From the NCBI GenBank assembly GCA_015698045.1, contig BLAL01000034.1:1364001-1428000 (forward strand): a stretch of 64,000 nucleotides of DNA. Direction: 5' to 3'. The translations under genes and the position numbers were made by a program. Positions within the stretch are counted from its first letter, which is position 1; each line of letters begins with the position of its first letter. The stretch comes from Rhizophagus clarus (lineage: Eukaryota > Glomeromycota > Glomeromycetes > Glomerales > Glomeraceae). Positions 1 to 15,176 of this stretch are shown here, in pieces. Below the pieces are notes generated by a model. The model ran no database searches. It was not told the origin of the DNA and saw only the letters and a list, made by a program, of their open reading frames with translations.

Positions 1-430
1 TGTCTCTAGCTCTTTTCGCACAGGTGTATTTAATCCATTGCAATAAGCCTAAATATGTGGAATAATTTTAAAAATCAAATGTATGTATTATAGTATTTTA
101 CTGATAAGATGTTTGGTAAATGACTTACCTACATTGATGTTTCCGTTTAAAGTGGCCATAGTAGCAGGTATGCTTCCAATTATTGTTGCTAAATTCTGAG
201 GATACGGCATACCTTGAATAAATAAACGAAAATAAAAAGTTTTCTATTTCCGTTTAAAATATTATTTTAACATAATTTATTTTACCATGAATTAGAGTAG
301 AATCTAAAACGACAACGGGTCTATTTTTTCGTAAAGCCTCTAAAACTTTAGGTCCATAAGCCCGATCTTTATAAAGTATTGTTGAAGTGTAATATTTTTT
401 CGAAGAAGTAATATATGGTTTGCATGAAGC
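1..430 (-). CDS. Pseudouridine-5'-phosphate glycosidase (PsuG/IndA family), 5' part, runs off the left edge
   Basis: The family splits pseudouridine 5'-phosphate to uracil and ribose 5-phosphate. Two exons on the minus strand are clear. One (about 286-430) reads RAYGPKVLEALRKNRPVVVL then DSTLIH. The next (129-212) reads GMPYPQNLATIIGS followed by IPATMATLNGNINVG. They match the family's conserved start, where a 'PVV-LEST-I-HGMPYPQN' block is followed by 'PATIA-L-GKI-VGL'. Splice sites are in phase: CAT G|gtaaaa at 286/285 and ...attcaag|GTATG at 213/212. A third exon from about 48 downward is less certain, because the frame fixed by the splice phase (GLLQWIKY) fits the family less well than the neighbouring frame (GLNTPVRKELE). 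No in-frame ATG lies upstream of the first visible exon, so the true start is in an unidentified 5' exon or the upstream boundary is wrong. Most of the catalytic domain lies beyond the window. Confidence 0.75.
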
Positions 431-1340
431 CTTTGTAGTAAGTCAAAAAAATTTTATTTTAGAAATTTTCTTTTAAAAAAAAAAACTCGTACTTTATCTA
501 GTTACCAAATATTTTAGTTTATTCGACGACTTTTTGAAAATGCGAAAATATAACGTCGACATTCTAAATTGTGAAAGAAAAATTTTTTGATTGTCGTACA
601 CAGGTTTGAGCTTAAAGTTGTAGTTTCGTGTAACATTTCAACCTATTTTTAAATATTTCGCGTTTCGCGCGACTTTAATTGTTTCTTACAAGATATTACC
701 AACTCAAACAAATTTCTAGCTTTTAACAAATTATCATTAAACTTTAATCCTGTATACGAATTGCTCTCCAAAATTTCGTCTTGGAATGTAATCTGTGGTT
801 TTTTCTATTTGATTATTACGATGCGAAAAGAATGATTCTAGTACAGTTATCTACTGTAGAAAAAATGAAAAACGTGATACAAGTAGGCCATTTACATTGA
901 AAACAATATTGCACATTGAAGAAAAATGTTTGGCATAATACTCTGAAATGTACATTCTGATCTTTCCATTTATACGTACATCGTTTGAAAAAGTAAAGTA
1001 TGATCGTCCATTAGGATATTATTATGATTGGGGCCGATATTTTATTTGTTTATTTTTACGAAATATAGTAAGTTTCCATTGATAATCTTTTTAGTTGTTT
1101 ATGTACATCTGCGTCAAATTGTCAATTTCTAGTAATTTCCTAGCGTAAATATGGTTAGGCAATAAGGTGATATAGCAAAAAGTTCCGGAAACTTCCGATT
1201 CTCTCTAAATCTAAAACTCCTCCTTAAAAGAACAAAACATTATTAAAGAAACTGTGTTTCGAGTAATAAAGTCTATCTTTTTTCAAATAACCAAATAGTT
1301 TGTGTTTCAAAGATTATTAATTTAACCTTAGAATTGAACA
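431..1340. promoter_or_regulatory. Intergenic stretch between the glycosidase gene and the phosphatase gene
   Basis: About 0.9 kb with no supportable ORF. It should contain the 5' end of the minus-strand glycosidase gene and the promoter of the plus-strand phosphatase gene. The only notable motif is a CG-rich cluster around 652-674 (tttcgcgtttcgcgcgac), which includes TTTCGCGC, an E2F/MBF-like core that stands out in this AT-rich background. Confidence 0.4.
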
Positions 1341-2541
1341 ATGCGACCACGTTTAATTATTCTTGTTCGACATGGCCAATCAGAAGCTAATGTAGACATT
1401 TCTATTCATCGTACAGTTCCTGATCACAAAATTAAGTTGACACAATTAGGTGTGGAACAGGCTATTAAAGCCGGTAGTCGTCTTAACGAATTACTTAAAC
1501 CCGAAGATACTGTCCAATTTTATGTTAGTCCTTACTTAAGAACTAGACAAACGTTTGAGTATATGTCCAAAGCATTAGACAAGGGAAGGTGGAGATATTA
1601 TGAAGAACCAAGATTAAGAGAACAAGGTGAGTAATTAAGATATTGTATTTATTATAATTGCACTTAACTTGATTGATTCAATTATTTCACGTAGATTGGG
1701 GAAATTTTCAGGGACCATTAAAGGAGATGGCAAGGATCAAAATGGAAAGGGCATCTTACGGCCATTTGTTAGTATTTTTTTTATAGTTTCATAAGTTATT
1801 CATTAATCTCGTAATTCGTTTTATAAAAGTGTTTGTCCGTTCTCATTTATAGCTTTTATCGTATACCGAATGGTGAAAGTGGTGCAGACGTATATGATAG
1901 GATATCTACTTTCCAAGAGACGTGAGTTAATATCATCTTTATTATTTAACTTAATCGATTTAATCTAATAAATATTTGTTCGACTTTAAGCCTACACCGT
2001 GCCTTCGCTTCTCCTAACTTTCCTTCTGTTCTGGTAATTGTCACTCATGGATTGCTATCAAGGTAAAAAAAAAAACAAATTAATCTTTAAATATTATACT
2101 AAACATCCGCAATTCTGCATTCGTACTAACTATCAATGAACTTTCAGATTATTTGTAATGCGTTGGTTTCATTGGTCTGTTGAAGAATTTGAATCATTAG
2201 AAAATTTGCGTTGTTGTGAGTTTGTGATTATGGAAAAAAATGAAGAAACAAATAAGTATAAGTTGAAGACAAAATTTAGAAAATGGAGTAATTTTGAGTC
2301 TCCAGGACATTTTGATGACGATGATGATGAAGGTAATAATAAATACTTAACTCCGAATGGAAAAAGATTTTTAAATGGACATTCGAGAAGTTACAGTGCT
2401 GACACGGGAGGAGAATTCAGTAGTGAGGATGTTATGGGTGATACATCAGAATCGGATGAAAGAAGCGCGAATTCATCGTCAATTAGTATAAATGAAGAGA
2501 TTGTATTGAAAACAGAAGTAATTGAAGTCAATAACGAATAG
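1341..2541 (+). CDS. Histidine phosphatase (phosphoglycerate-mutase fold), yeast DET1-like
   Basis: Five exons, 297 aa: 1341-1626, 1695-1767, 1853-1921, 1991-2062, 2148-2541, all with GT-AG introns in phase. The N-terminal catalytic motif is LVRHGQSEAN (RHG at residues 10-12, phosphoryl-acceptor His 11). YLRTRQTFEY supplies the second arginine segment, GESGADVYDRI follows, and VIVTHGLLSR carries the second catalytic histidine near residue 162. The next block, LFVMRWFHWSVEEFE, is typical of the fungal and plant branch that includes yeast Det1, a phosphatase linked to sterol transport. The last exon adds an acidic, serine-rich tail of about 75 residues beginning DDDDDEGNN, probably disordered. 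Substrate cannot be told from sequence. It is tail to tail with VPS28, with 359 bp between the stop codons. Confidence 0.88.
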
Positions 2542-2900
2542 ACTTTTAACTGTTTATTATTCAACATTAAATCATTATTAAAATAGATAAAAGCAATATT
2601 TTGTATTTAATATATTAAGTAATTTAGTTTAATTTTAATTAATCATTTTTAATTTAACTAGAATTATTATAAAATAAAAAATCGAATGATAGATATAATT
2701 TTATTAGGCAATGAATTAAATACCGAATTTTGCTCTATACATGGAATGCAATGTATATGAATGAATATAAGGGATGATTTACAAATAAATTCACGTCCAT
2801 ACTCATAAAAAACGATTGTTCGTCGTCTTTTCTCGATACTAAAATAATTAATGGATATATTCATCTTTAAATCAAAAATATTATGCTCTCACTCATAAAT

Positions 2901-3938
2901 TTAATTTTTATCCGAAAGAGAACGATAAAACGCATTATTAGCGTTTTCGAGATCAAACAATAATTGTCGAACTTGTCCGTCATCAATTTCATCACTGGCT
3001 TTCATTCCATTTAATGTAATTAACCAATTTCTAATTTTTGCTTTGCCCTCAAAATCGGCGGGTAACGAACTAACATTGTTTAAACTTTGCATTAAATCAC
3101 CGAGCATAGGGTGTATATCATCTACAGCTTTCATGCCCAGTTTCAACGCGTCCATAGTAGTAATAAAATGCTAAAGGATCAAAATAATAAGAATCCTAAT
3201 GTTTATTGCAATAATGAATAAAAGCAAAATTAAAACTTACGTGCACCGTTTCAGCAACGTATTGTGCAAATTTACTGTTATCATGTCCAGCGCCAGTAGG
3301 ATGTTCAATTGTAGCTGGTACTCCTATTTTGAACCGATTTACTGCCGCTGGACATTCTAACTGAAAATAATAATGAGTTTAATTAGAGAAACATGATGTA
3401 AAAATTAATGTAGATTAATACCTTATATTCGTTCATAAACTTTTCAACATTTGTTACGGAGTCACGCACCAAATTTAGTGCTGTTTTGTACTGTGCTATT
3501 AATCGTGCACAAGCTTGTGTATATCTAGAGGATTTCGATTAGTTTATTAATCATAAAGGAATTTGAATGTAAATTAAACTTACTCGTCAGCAGTGACAGA
3601 ATCCCTAACATATGCTTTCTCCAAATGCTCCATTGTTACAATAATGGCGTATAAGTCCGCCAAATTCTCGTATTTTTCCCTATCTTTATTATTGGTATAT
3701 AATCTAACTTCCTATAATAGAATTAACTACGATTAGAGGTTTATTGGAAAATTTGAAAGGTAGGAAATGACTTAACCTCATCGAGAGCGAGATCTTTGAT
3801 AAAGGAAGAATATATATTTAATATAAAGTTATGCAAATCTTTCTTTAATGGAAAATAAGGAATCTTACTATGTTCTGAGGTTGCTATTGGGGGGCCATAG
3901 GCTGTGAGATAACTAAAGCTCGCTGGAGTATTAGCCAT
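2901..3938 (-). CDS. VPS28: VPS28, ESCRT-I subunit
   Basis: ESCRT-I sorts ubiquitinated membrane proteins into multivesicular bodies at the endosome. Five minus-strand exons (3777-3938, 3584-3711, 3422-3524, 3241-3360, 2901-3170) give 260 aa in one frame. The N-terminal half (EVRLYTNNKDREKYENLADL, then YAIIVTMEHLEKAYVRD) is the helical region that packs against the other ESCRT-I subunits. The C-terminal half (MDALKLGMKAVDDIHPMLGD through LSDKN) is the Vps28 C-terminal four-helix domain that contacts ESCRT-II. Length is close to other fungal homologues. The start at 3938 is the only ATG ahead of the conserved core and follows stops. It is divergent from YIF1 across 195 bp. Confidence 0.93.
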
Positions 3939-4133
3939 TATAAAATTTCAAAGTAAAATGTTAGTTGTCGAGTGTAAAGCGCAAGTAGCATGAATATAAT
4001 CAGCCAATCACTATTGTCCAAGTAGATGTTTGTTCAACGTCGGAAGATCAGATTTATTTTATAAATTTCGCTTTTGATATTTTCATTAATTCCTCGACAA
4101 AATATAATACATTCATACTTTAGTCTCTTCAAA
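3939..4133. promoter_or_regulatory. Divergent promoter region between VPS28 and YIF1
   Basis: Only 195 bp separate the two start codons, so both 5' UTRs and core promoters must fit here. A CCAAT box lies at 4004-4008 (cagCCAATcac). Both products act on endomembrane traffic, which makes shared control plausible, but that is inference. Confidence 0.55.
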
Positions 4134-5456
4134 ATGTACAATCAAAACAATCCACCTCAACAATATCCCTATTATCCGCAACAACAACATTCGGCTTCTC
4201 CTCCTCCATTACAGCATCCGATCCCCACTCACCCACCCATTCAAATGCGTGATCCTCCGTCTGCTCCCTCTCCACCCACACAACAGAGAATGACGCATCA
4301 ACATCAACATATTTCACCTCAACACCCGCATCAACACCCGCATCAGCAACATATCCAACAAGTATCAACCGATTTTATGTGGAATGACGCTACCACGCAA
4401 ATGGGAATGCAATTTGGGAGATCTGCTATGGTGGCAGGAAGTGAATATGTCGAGAAAAATGTAAATATTATCTCTACAATATAATGCTCGTTGTATTAAA
4501 TCTTTGAAATAAATTTGCTAGATTTTGTTGTGTTTTTATTTGTGTAGTAACTTCTGGTCCTGTTATGTAGATTAACCGATATGTTAATTATCCTGCTTTG
4601 AAATATTATTTTAAAGTAAATAATTCATATGTAGCTAATAAAATCAAATTGTTGTTATTTCCATGGAGACATCGACCATGGTCACGACTTGTCAAACGAT
4701 CTGAGCAGAATGGACAAATGGAAGGATATAAACCACCAAGAGACGACATAAATTCACCGGATTTATATATACCAGTAATGGCGCTTGTAACGTATGTGCT
4801 GCTTACAGGAATTGTTGCCGGCACTGAACATAAGTAAGTTTATTTTCTTTTGTATAAAAGTAATAGATTTAAATAATACATTTATATATATACATACATA
4901 TATATTTAGATTTCATCCGGAAGTTCTGGGAGTAAATGCTACTACTGCATTTTTCCTTATGATTCTAGAACTGGCTTTTATAAAAGGAGGTTGTTACTTA
5001 TTAAATATTACTACTGAAACTAGTATATTGGATATATTGGCATATTCAGGATATAAGTTTATTGGGTATTAATTTTATATTTATTTCATTTCCTCACATT
5101 AGTACCTTTTTCTAATTGAATATTAATTTTCATGGATATTCAGTGTTATCATTACTTTGCTTGTTGGTTTAATAGCGCCTTTTTGGATTGTTATCGCAGC
5201 TTTCATCTATACAGTTGCAGCAAATGGGTTTTTCTTGGTATTTATGTCTTATCCTCTAAATGATTTAACATTTTTCCTTACTTTAATTTATTTATTTACT
5301 TTGATTATATTATAGTTACGATCACTTAGATATGTTGTTTTGCCTGATACAACGATAACAAATACTGTCAATATTCCACAACGACAGAGAAGAATTCATT
5401 TTCTTTTCCTCGTAGCGGCTCTTCAATTTGTGTTTATGTATTTCCTTATAAAATAA
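4134..5456 (+). CDS. YIF1: YIF1 family protein, ER-Golgi membrane transport
   Basis: Five exons (4134-4460, 4571-4833, 4910-5065, 5144-5237, 5316-5456) encode 326 aa. Residues 1-75 are rich in Pro, Gln and His (MYNQNNPPQQYPYYPQQQ onward). The Yif1 core follows: FMWNDATTQMGMQFGRSAM, INRYVNYPALKYYFKVNNSY, LLLFPWRHRPWSR and YIPVMALVTYVLLTG. The rest is hydrophobic, with about five predicted membrane spans ending in LVAALQFVFMYFLIK. Yif1 works with Yip1-type proteins and Rab GTPases in COPII vesicle traffic. The start at 4134 was chosen over an ATG 60 bp upstream because it opens the family-typical cytosolic N-terminus; the upstream stretch would add a hydrophobic leader not seen in the family. 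Confidence 0.92.
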
Positions 5457-6404
5457 TTTATTTAAAAGAGAGGAAAAAATAACATTTGGAATAATGTGAT
5501 AATATTAAAAAATTCTTACGGTTTATAATTAAAATTACTTTTATTATATATGTGTACAATAAATTTATTATTAAGCAATCTCAATTATCTAAAAAATTTA
5601 TTAATAATAACCAATCACCAAAAATTAGTTCTTTCGATTATTAAAATCGAAGATGGACAAATAAAATGCTAACATACTGTATAATTTTTTACAATATTTG
5701 TTATCTATCTGCTAAAGACATGAAAATTTCGGTAACGAAACTAACGTTCTTCTATGATAAGCAATTGACATATTTTACGAAGTATCATGATTCGAAATTT
5801 TTTAAGTGCTAAGTTCTGACTAAATAATTTTTATTTCCGAGTTCATTGGTCAAGAGCAGTCATATAAAAAATAGAGAACGAAAAATTTAGCTTTTTTCCC
5901 CGCCCAAAGCTCAAATTGCGAAGTTCCTCTTGAACAGAAACAAGATTATTAAACTCGTTTCCTCCCTACAAATATGAACTTAAACTGCCAATTGTTCAAA
6001 ATATGAGTATTGTTAAAGATTAGAGTTAATCAAGGAAAACATATATCTTATTTTTTTACAGGTCGATATAAGTAAACAAGTGATTTTTAGCTATAATTAA
6101 TTAGGGAATATTAAAGAGGAGGAAATTTCTAGAAAAAGTAATTCCAGACAAAAAAAAGCATGGGTTCTATGTCTCTTGCTCAATAACACTTATTTTTCTC
6201 GAGTTTTATACAAATTCTCATGCGCAACAAATATTATTTTTAGAACTTTTCTTTTTATTCAACTTATACCAATTGCGGTACCACATAGACCGGTACAAGA
6301 CATTTTTTTAGAAAGATTAGATGTTCCCTGAATTTGCACGTTTTTAATTTACTTTTTTATAGATAAGGATGATCAATAATAATTATGGACCTATAGTATA
6401 TCAA

Positions 6405-6410
6405 ACGCGT
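6405..6410. promoter_or_regulatory. MCB-type box (ACGCGT), distal
   Basis: Exact ACGCGT, 153 bp upstream of the MCM4 start. In yeasts ACGCGT (the MluI cell-cycle box) is bound by MBF and drives G1/S genes, MCM genes included. CG-rich hexamers are rare in this AT-rich DNA, which adds weight. Confidence 0.5.
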
Positions 6411-6547
6411 TACTCGATCGAGAAAAAGATCATGTTTCTAGGGCATTTGCATTTGCTATATCATATCGAAAAAAAAAACTTTACTCAATCGCTATGATCG
6501 TTAGATATTTCTTAATAACAAAATACTTTAATAAAAAAAAAAGCTTG

Positions 6548-6561
6548 GTTTACGCGTAAAC
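6548..6561. promoter_or_regulatory. MCB-type box inside a 14-bp perfect palindrome, next to the MCM4 start
   Basis: GTTTACGCGTAAAC is a perfect 14-bp palindrome centred on ACGCGT (6552-6557). It ends one base before the ATG at 6563, so it lies in the 5' UTR or at the transcription start. It could act in DNA as an MBF site; being self-complementary it could also affect the mRNA leader. Confidence 0.5.
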
Positions 6562-6562
6562 T

Positions 6563-10791
<4,229 letters not shown>

Positions 10792-10984
10792 AAGTATTCA
10801 TTAAATAAAAAAAGTAATTTTTGTCACTGGGTAAAAGAATTCGTGTACAATAAATAAATAATTCACGATGTAATTAATAATAAAAAATCGCGTATTATTT
10901 AAATGAAGCTGTATTATATTGGTTGTCTATCTGATATATATATATATATATAATTTTTAGAAGATTTTGACCTTAAATAAAAAA

Positions 10985-11410
10985 TTATATCTGTTACTAC
11001 TGATAATGGAAGTAACATGACTGTGGCTTGTTGATTATTAAAAAATGATTTTGATGCTCAGACACCTGCATTAGATTTTATTCATTCTTGTTGTATATGT
11101 CATGTATTAAATATTGCAGTAAATATATGATTAAAATTTATAGAAATTTAATTAAGAAGTTAAGAAAAATAGTAAAATCTATAAGGAGAACACAGTTATA
11201 TCTTGAGGAATTAGAAAGATTAGCAATTGCTGCTAATCATACATTTAAGCATCCAATTTTAGATGTAAAAATCAGATGGAATTTTACATTTCTTATAGCT
11301 GAATGTGTATTAACTCTTAAGGAAGATTTATCAATAATAAAATCTTGACATCAACCACTTCAGGATATTTGGCTTAATGAAAGAGAGTGGGAAAAAATTG
11401 AAGTAAGTGT
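10985..11410 (+). pseudogene. hAT transposase relic (RNase-H-like core)
   Basis: Translated pieces are hAT-like: SVTTDNGSNMTVAC (catalytic DN-type block), HSCCICHVLNIAVN (the C..H.LNL motif), then RKIVKSIRRTQLYLEELERL, LDVKIRWNFTFLIAECVLTL and LNEREWEKIE. The frame is broken by in-frame stops, for example TGA after MTVAC and TGA after LSIIKS (11346), and by frame changes. Only the central transposase is visible; I found no terminal repeats. It sits between the tail-to-tail genes MCM4 and SF3A3, so it disturbs no promoter. Confidence 0.65.
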
Positions 11411-11751
11411 TAATTTTTAATTATTATTATTTTATATTTAATTATTAATTACAAATTTTAATTTTAGCATCTAGTTACTTTATTATTATAATTTTATATT
11501 GCTACAACTGAATTTTCCACCCAGAAAAAGAACTCTCTCCTGTCGATCCATTGACCAATTTTTGACGGAAAGAAAAATTATTTTATTTTGTCTAGAAACC
11601 ATTTCGACTATTAGGAAACCTGCACTTTAAATAACAGAAATGGATTCTACACCCCAACAAACCATATTTGAAGACATAGAGTTGTTCTTTCGAAGATACA
11701 AAGACGATATTTTCAAGACTATTAAAGAAGCTGTATATATAAATAAAATTA

Positions 11752-12959
11752 TTATAATAATCCTTGTCTCTTTAAATCGTCGTAAGTCTTTTTATTAAAT
11801 ACATTTCCCTCTTGATCCTCAAATTCTTCCATCGTATCCGCTTTAAATTCATCTGTTTTACCCGTACTTTTGAGTTTTTCCCATACTATAAAATTTAAAA
11901 AGTTATTATCCCATTTTGAAATAGTACAGGAAATAATACAACATAAAAAAAATACATACAGGCATAAGCATCTTCAATTAATGTAATTTCATGAAAATGA
12001 CGAGTGTTAGGTATTCCCAAACATCTCATTCCATGAGCATGTCTCCATTCCTGAAAATGTCTATCAAATGCTTTTCTTCCCATATATACGTAATTGCCAC
12101 AAATTTCGCACGGATATTCAACACCAAGACCATGTAATTTATAAAGCCAATATGGAATTGGCTTACCATCCCAACCAAGAGGTAATTTAAGTGGATTATA
12201 AATTTTATCTTCATCTTCAGATTCAGACTCTACATCATCCACTTCTTCCGTCTCTAATTCCATCTTATTGTATGAATAAGGGAGTAATTAGATAAGAAAT
12301 AATTTAATAATAATAACAAATTTGGATTATTACTTACTCTTCGTTCACGATCGGTTAAAGCTCGTTTTCTTTCAACGTTGGCTTTAGTATCTTCACGTTG
12401 AGAACCTAGGATTTCAGCATATTTTTGTATCAATGCTTCGGTAAATGCAATTTCTTTTTCACGTTTATCTTTTCCATCATCTACTTCCTTTTTTAATTTT
12501 TCATATGTTTCTGAATCTATTGATGTAATTCCTTTCTCTATCATTGATTTTGCGGATTTTATATGTTTTTTACTTTTCAAATGAGCATCATATACAGTCT
12601 TTTTTGAATATGCTTTTTTACCTTTTAAAATAAATAATGAGAATTTTCAGTTTATTAAAAAAAAAAAAAATGGTAATTGAATTTTAAAATTGTATTAACA
12701 CTTACACGTCACACAAAATAAATCAATGGAATCATCATCTGCACCGATTCGTTTTTCCCACCCATAAACTTTTCCTTGTGTCCATTTTTCATTAAATTCT
12801 CTTTCGGTCTCATTCCTTATATCCTCTAAATTAGAAAGTGGTTTAACCCTTTTGAAAAAACTCTCTAAATAATTCTTCAATTCTTGCAAGTATCTAATTA
12901 AATAAGGAAGGAAAAATTAAATAATTTATTATTTTTCTATTTAGTAAAACAAATCCCTA

Positions 12960-13004
<45 letters not shown>

Positions 13005-13848
13005 GTTATATTACCTGAGATATTCTCCATTATATTTATGTTCTTTTGGATAATCCGAAAAGTGATCAAATTCACTTAAATAAGTTAAATAATCGGTTTT
13101 TTTAAAATTTTTTAAATTTACATATTTTTCATGAAGAGCATGTAAATCTAAAAAACGACCACTTCCTTCTTCACCCGAAAAAAGTTTATCGATTTCTAAA
13201 AAGGAAAAAAGTACAATAAGTTATATATAACTTTATATACGATATATAATAAATAATATTCAGATATAACAGAAAACTGTATTTAATAAATACCATCATC
13301 ATCTCCATTTTGTTTAGACTGATTAATAAATTCCAATTCCAAGGGTTCAACAGTTTCATTAGGATATCGTCTATGATAATCTTTAATTGCTTTCAATCTA
13401 CCATAAAATTCACTAAATTCTGAAGTACCGGATAAAGCATCAATTTCAGTTTTTCTTGCTCTATAAAAAAATAAATAAATTAATTAAATTTTAAATAAAT
13501 TTATAATAACACAATTAAAAACATGATTGTTTTAATTGGAATTACCCATCAGTATCCTCATATAACTCGTGTAAAAATTTACTTCTGGAACTAATTCTGT
13601 CAAGGAAATCGCTAACTCTGTGCTCACGTATTAACCTTTCTTTATGCTGTTTGTAATTATTTTTTAAGATAAATATATTAAGATCTATCTAATTATTAAA
13701 AAAAAAATAAATAAAAATTTTTATTATTGATCAAAAAAATTTTCAAACCAACAGATTTTGATTCCTTAATAAATTGATCCACAATAGCTTGTTCTAAACG
13801 TTCAATTTCTTCGTGAGCTTTTCTTTGTTGTTCTAAAATGCTTTCCAT
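11752..13848 (-). CDS. SF3A3: Splicing factor 3A subunit 3 (SF3A3/SF3a60/Prp9)
   Basis: SF3a is part of the U2 snRNP and is needed for pre-spliceosome assembly. Eight minus-strand exons (13753-13848, 13546-13646, 13294-13460, 13015-13195, 12706-12893, 12338-12621, 11960-12263, 11752-11885) give 484 aa against about 500 in animals. The start [20 protein letters not shown] matches the conserved METILEQ-RR-HEE opening. The most conserved block is [20 protein letters not shown] followed by [20 protein letters not shown], a matrin-type zinc finger with Cys at about 391/394 and His at about 408/414, then [20 protein letters not shown]. The C-terminus [13 protein letters not shown] is also typical. 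Divergent from the gene at 14075 across 226 bp. Confidence 0.95.
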
Positions 13849-14074
13849 TGTGACAAATATGAATAATTATTGGAAATAGAACGAAAAAAAATTAACACAA
13901 TATCAGTCTCTAGTCACATGACTAATCCAGATGATATTAGCCAAAATTATGAAATTAATATACATGAACTGTTGTGCTACTTTGCACTGTTGATCAATCA
14001 GAATGAATATAAACCAAATTGCAGATAAACTAATAACAGTTTATTAAATCTATATTTTTCAACTACTTACAATT
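13849..14074. promoter_or_regulatory. Divergent promoter region of SF3A3 and the 14075 gene
   Basis: 226 bp between two start codons on opposite strands. AT-rich with no sharp motif; it must serve both genes. Confidence 0.45.
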
Positions 14075-14956
14075 ATGTCGGAATGCAACTCAGAATCATC
14101 TACTTCACCCAAACCCTCAAAAGAGACAAAAACCACGAGTGGTTTTTCAATGTCTATTCAATCAAATAAAACGAAAATTTTAGGAAATAAAAGTGTTTTA
14201 AAGAAACGTCGAATAACTGACGATCAAGAAGAAGAAACAGAACAACAGACTATAGAGTACATTACTGTATTTGAAGATAAAACATCTAAAAGGTAAATTT
14301 TAGATATATTCAATTTTTTTTTTTTTTTTAACATGAATGAATATATTTGATTATTTTAAAACTAATGTCTTTTGATTTTGGTTTCCTAGTCTAGAAGGCA
14401 TTTAATAACAAGCATTTAATAACAAAATTTTAATAATTTTTATAGTCCCAATCTAAAGAAAAACCAAATTCAATCAAAAAAAACTAAGAAAGGCACAAAT
14501 GAAAAAGATAATAAAGAATCAGTTGCTCCAGAATATTTAACAAATAATTCTGGATTGTCGTTTGGTTTAAATATTATGAAAAAACCTACAAATAATCAAA
14601 AGGAAAAACGAGAGAGTATATTGGCAAAGGTTAGAGATTTTAAGAATAGTCAAAAGAAAGAACAATTGAGTGATAACGAAGATAGTAAAATTTTATCAAA
14701 TGAAAAACCTGAACCTGAAAAATCATTAAAAGAACAAGCTTTGGAAGAACTCTTAAGAGGTTAGTTATGACGAGATTGAATTCGGCCAATATAACGAGTT
14801 TTAATCAACTTTTTTTTTTTAGAACCGAAAAAAGAGGAAACTGTTGACGATGAGGAGCAAATAAATAGAAAGACATCGTTTAATATGTTAAGTGATGATA
14901 TGATGAGAGATAAACCACATTCTAGAAAACGAGGTCATAGTCCAAGCAGCGAGTAA
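14075..14956 (+). CDS. Small disordered nuclear-type protein, possibly distantly Spp2/GPKOW-like
   Basis: Three exons (14075-14292, 14446-14759, 14823-14956) give 221 aa. The protein is Lys/Glu/Ser-rich and low in hydrophobic residues, with basic clusters (LKKRRITDD, SRKRGHSPSSE) that resemble nuclear localisation signals. Slightly more ordered pieces are SGFSMSIQSNKTKI, TIEYITVFEDKT, SGLSFGLNIMKKP and SLKEQALEELLRE. These loosely recall the N-terminal part of the spliceosomal G-patch proteins Spp2/GPKOW, but no G-patch is present, so I do not assign it. The 3' end is uncertain: the stop-proximal GAGTAAAT could be a donor, with a good acceptor (cttgtcttgtgcag) downstream near 15026. The neighbour across the divergent promoter is the splicing factor SF3A3, which is suggestive only. 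Tail to tail with ATP-citrate lyase. Confidence 0.6.
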
Positions 14957-15176
14957 ATTAATTTATTTAATCAAAATTTTACTGATTCAGCTATTATTGA
15001 ACAATATTTGATCTTGTCTTGTGCAGTTATAGTATATGCGTCAACTATGCGTCAATTAATTTTTTTTTGTAAATTTATTTCGATTTTTCTGAAAGTTGTG
15101 ATATGTGACAAATATGTGACATCAGAAATATTAATTTGTTATCATGTGATATAAAATGGAATATATAACGATATAA

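Larger units (their letters stand above)
5457..6562. promoter_or_regulatory. Intergenic stretch between YIF1 and MCM4, including the MCM4 promoter
   Basis: About 1.1 kb without a credible ORF on either strand. The first 150 bp contain AATAAA-like signals after the YIF1 stop (aataaa near 5550). The last 160 bp carry two ACGCGT boxes, listed separately. Confidence 0.5.

Noticed and set aside
4129-4368. Open frame on the strand opposite YIF1 exon 1
   Set aside because: Shadow of the Pro/Gln/His-rich coding region of YIF1.
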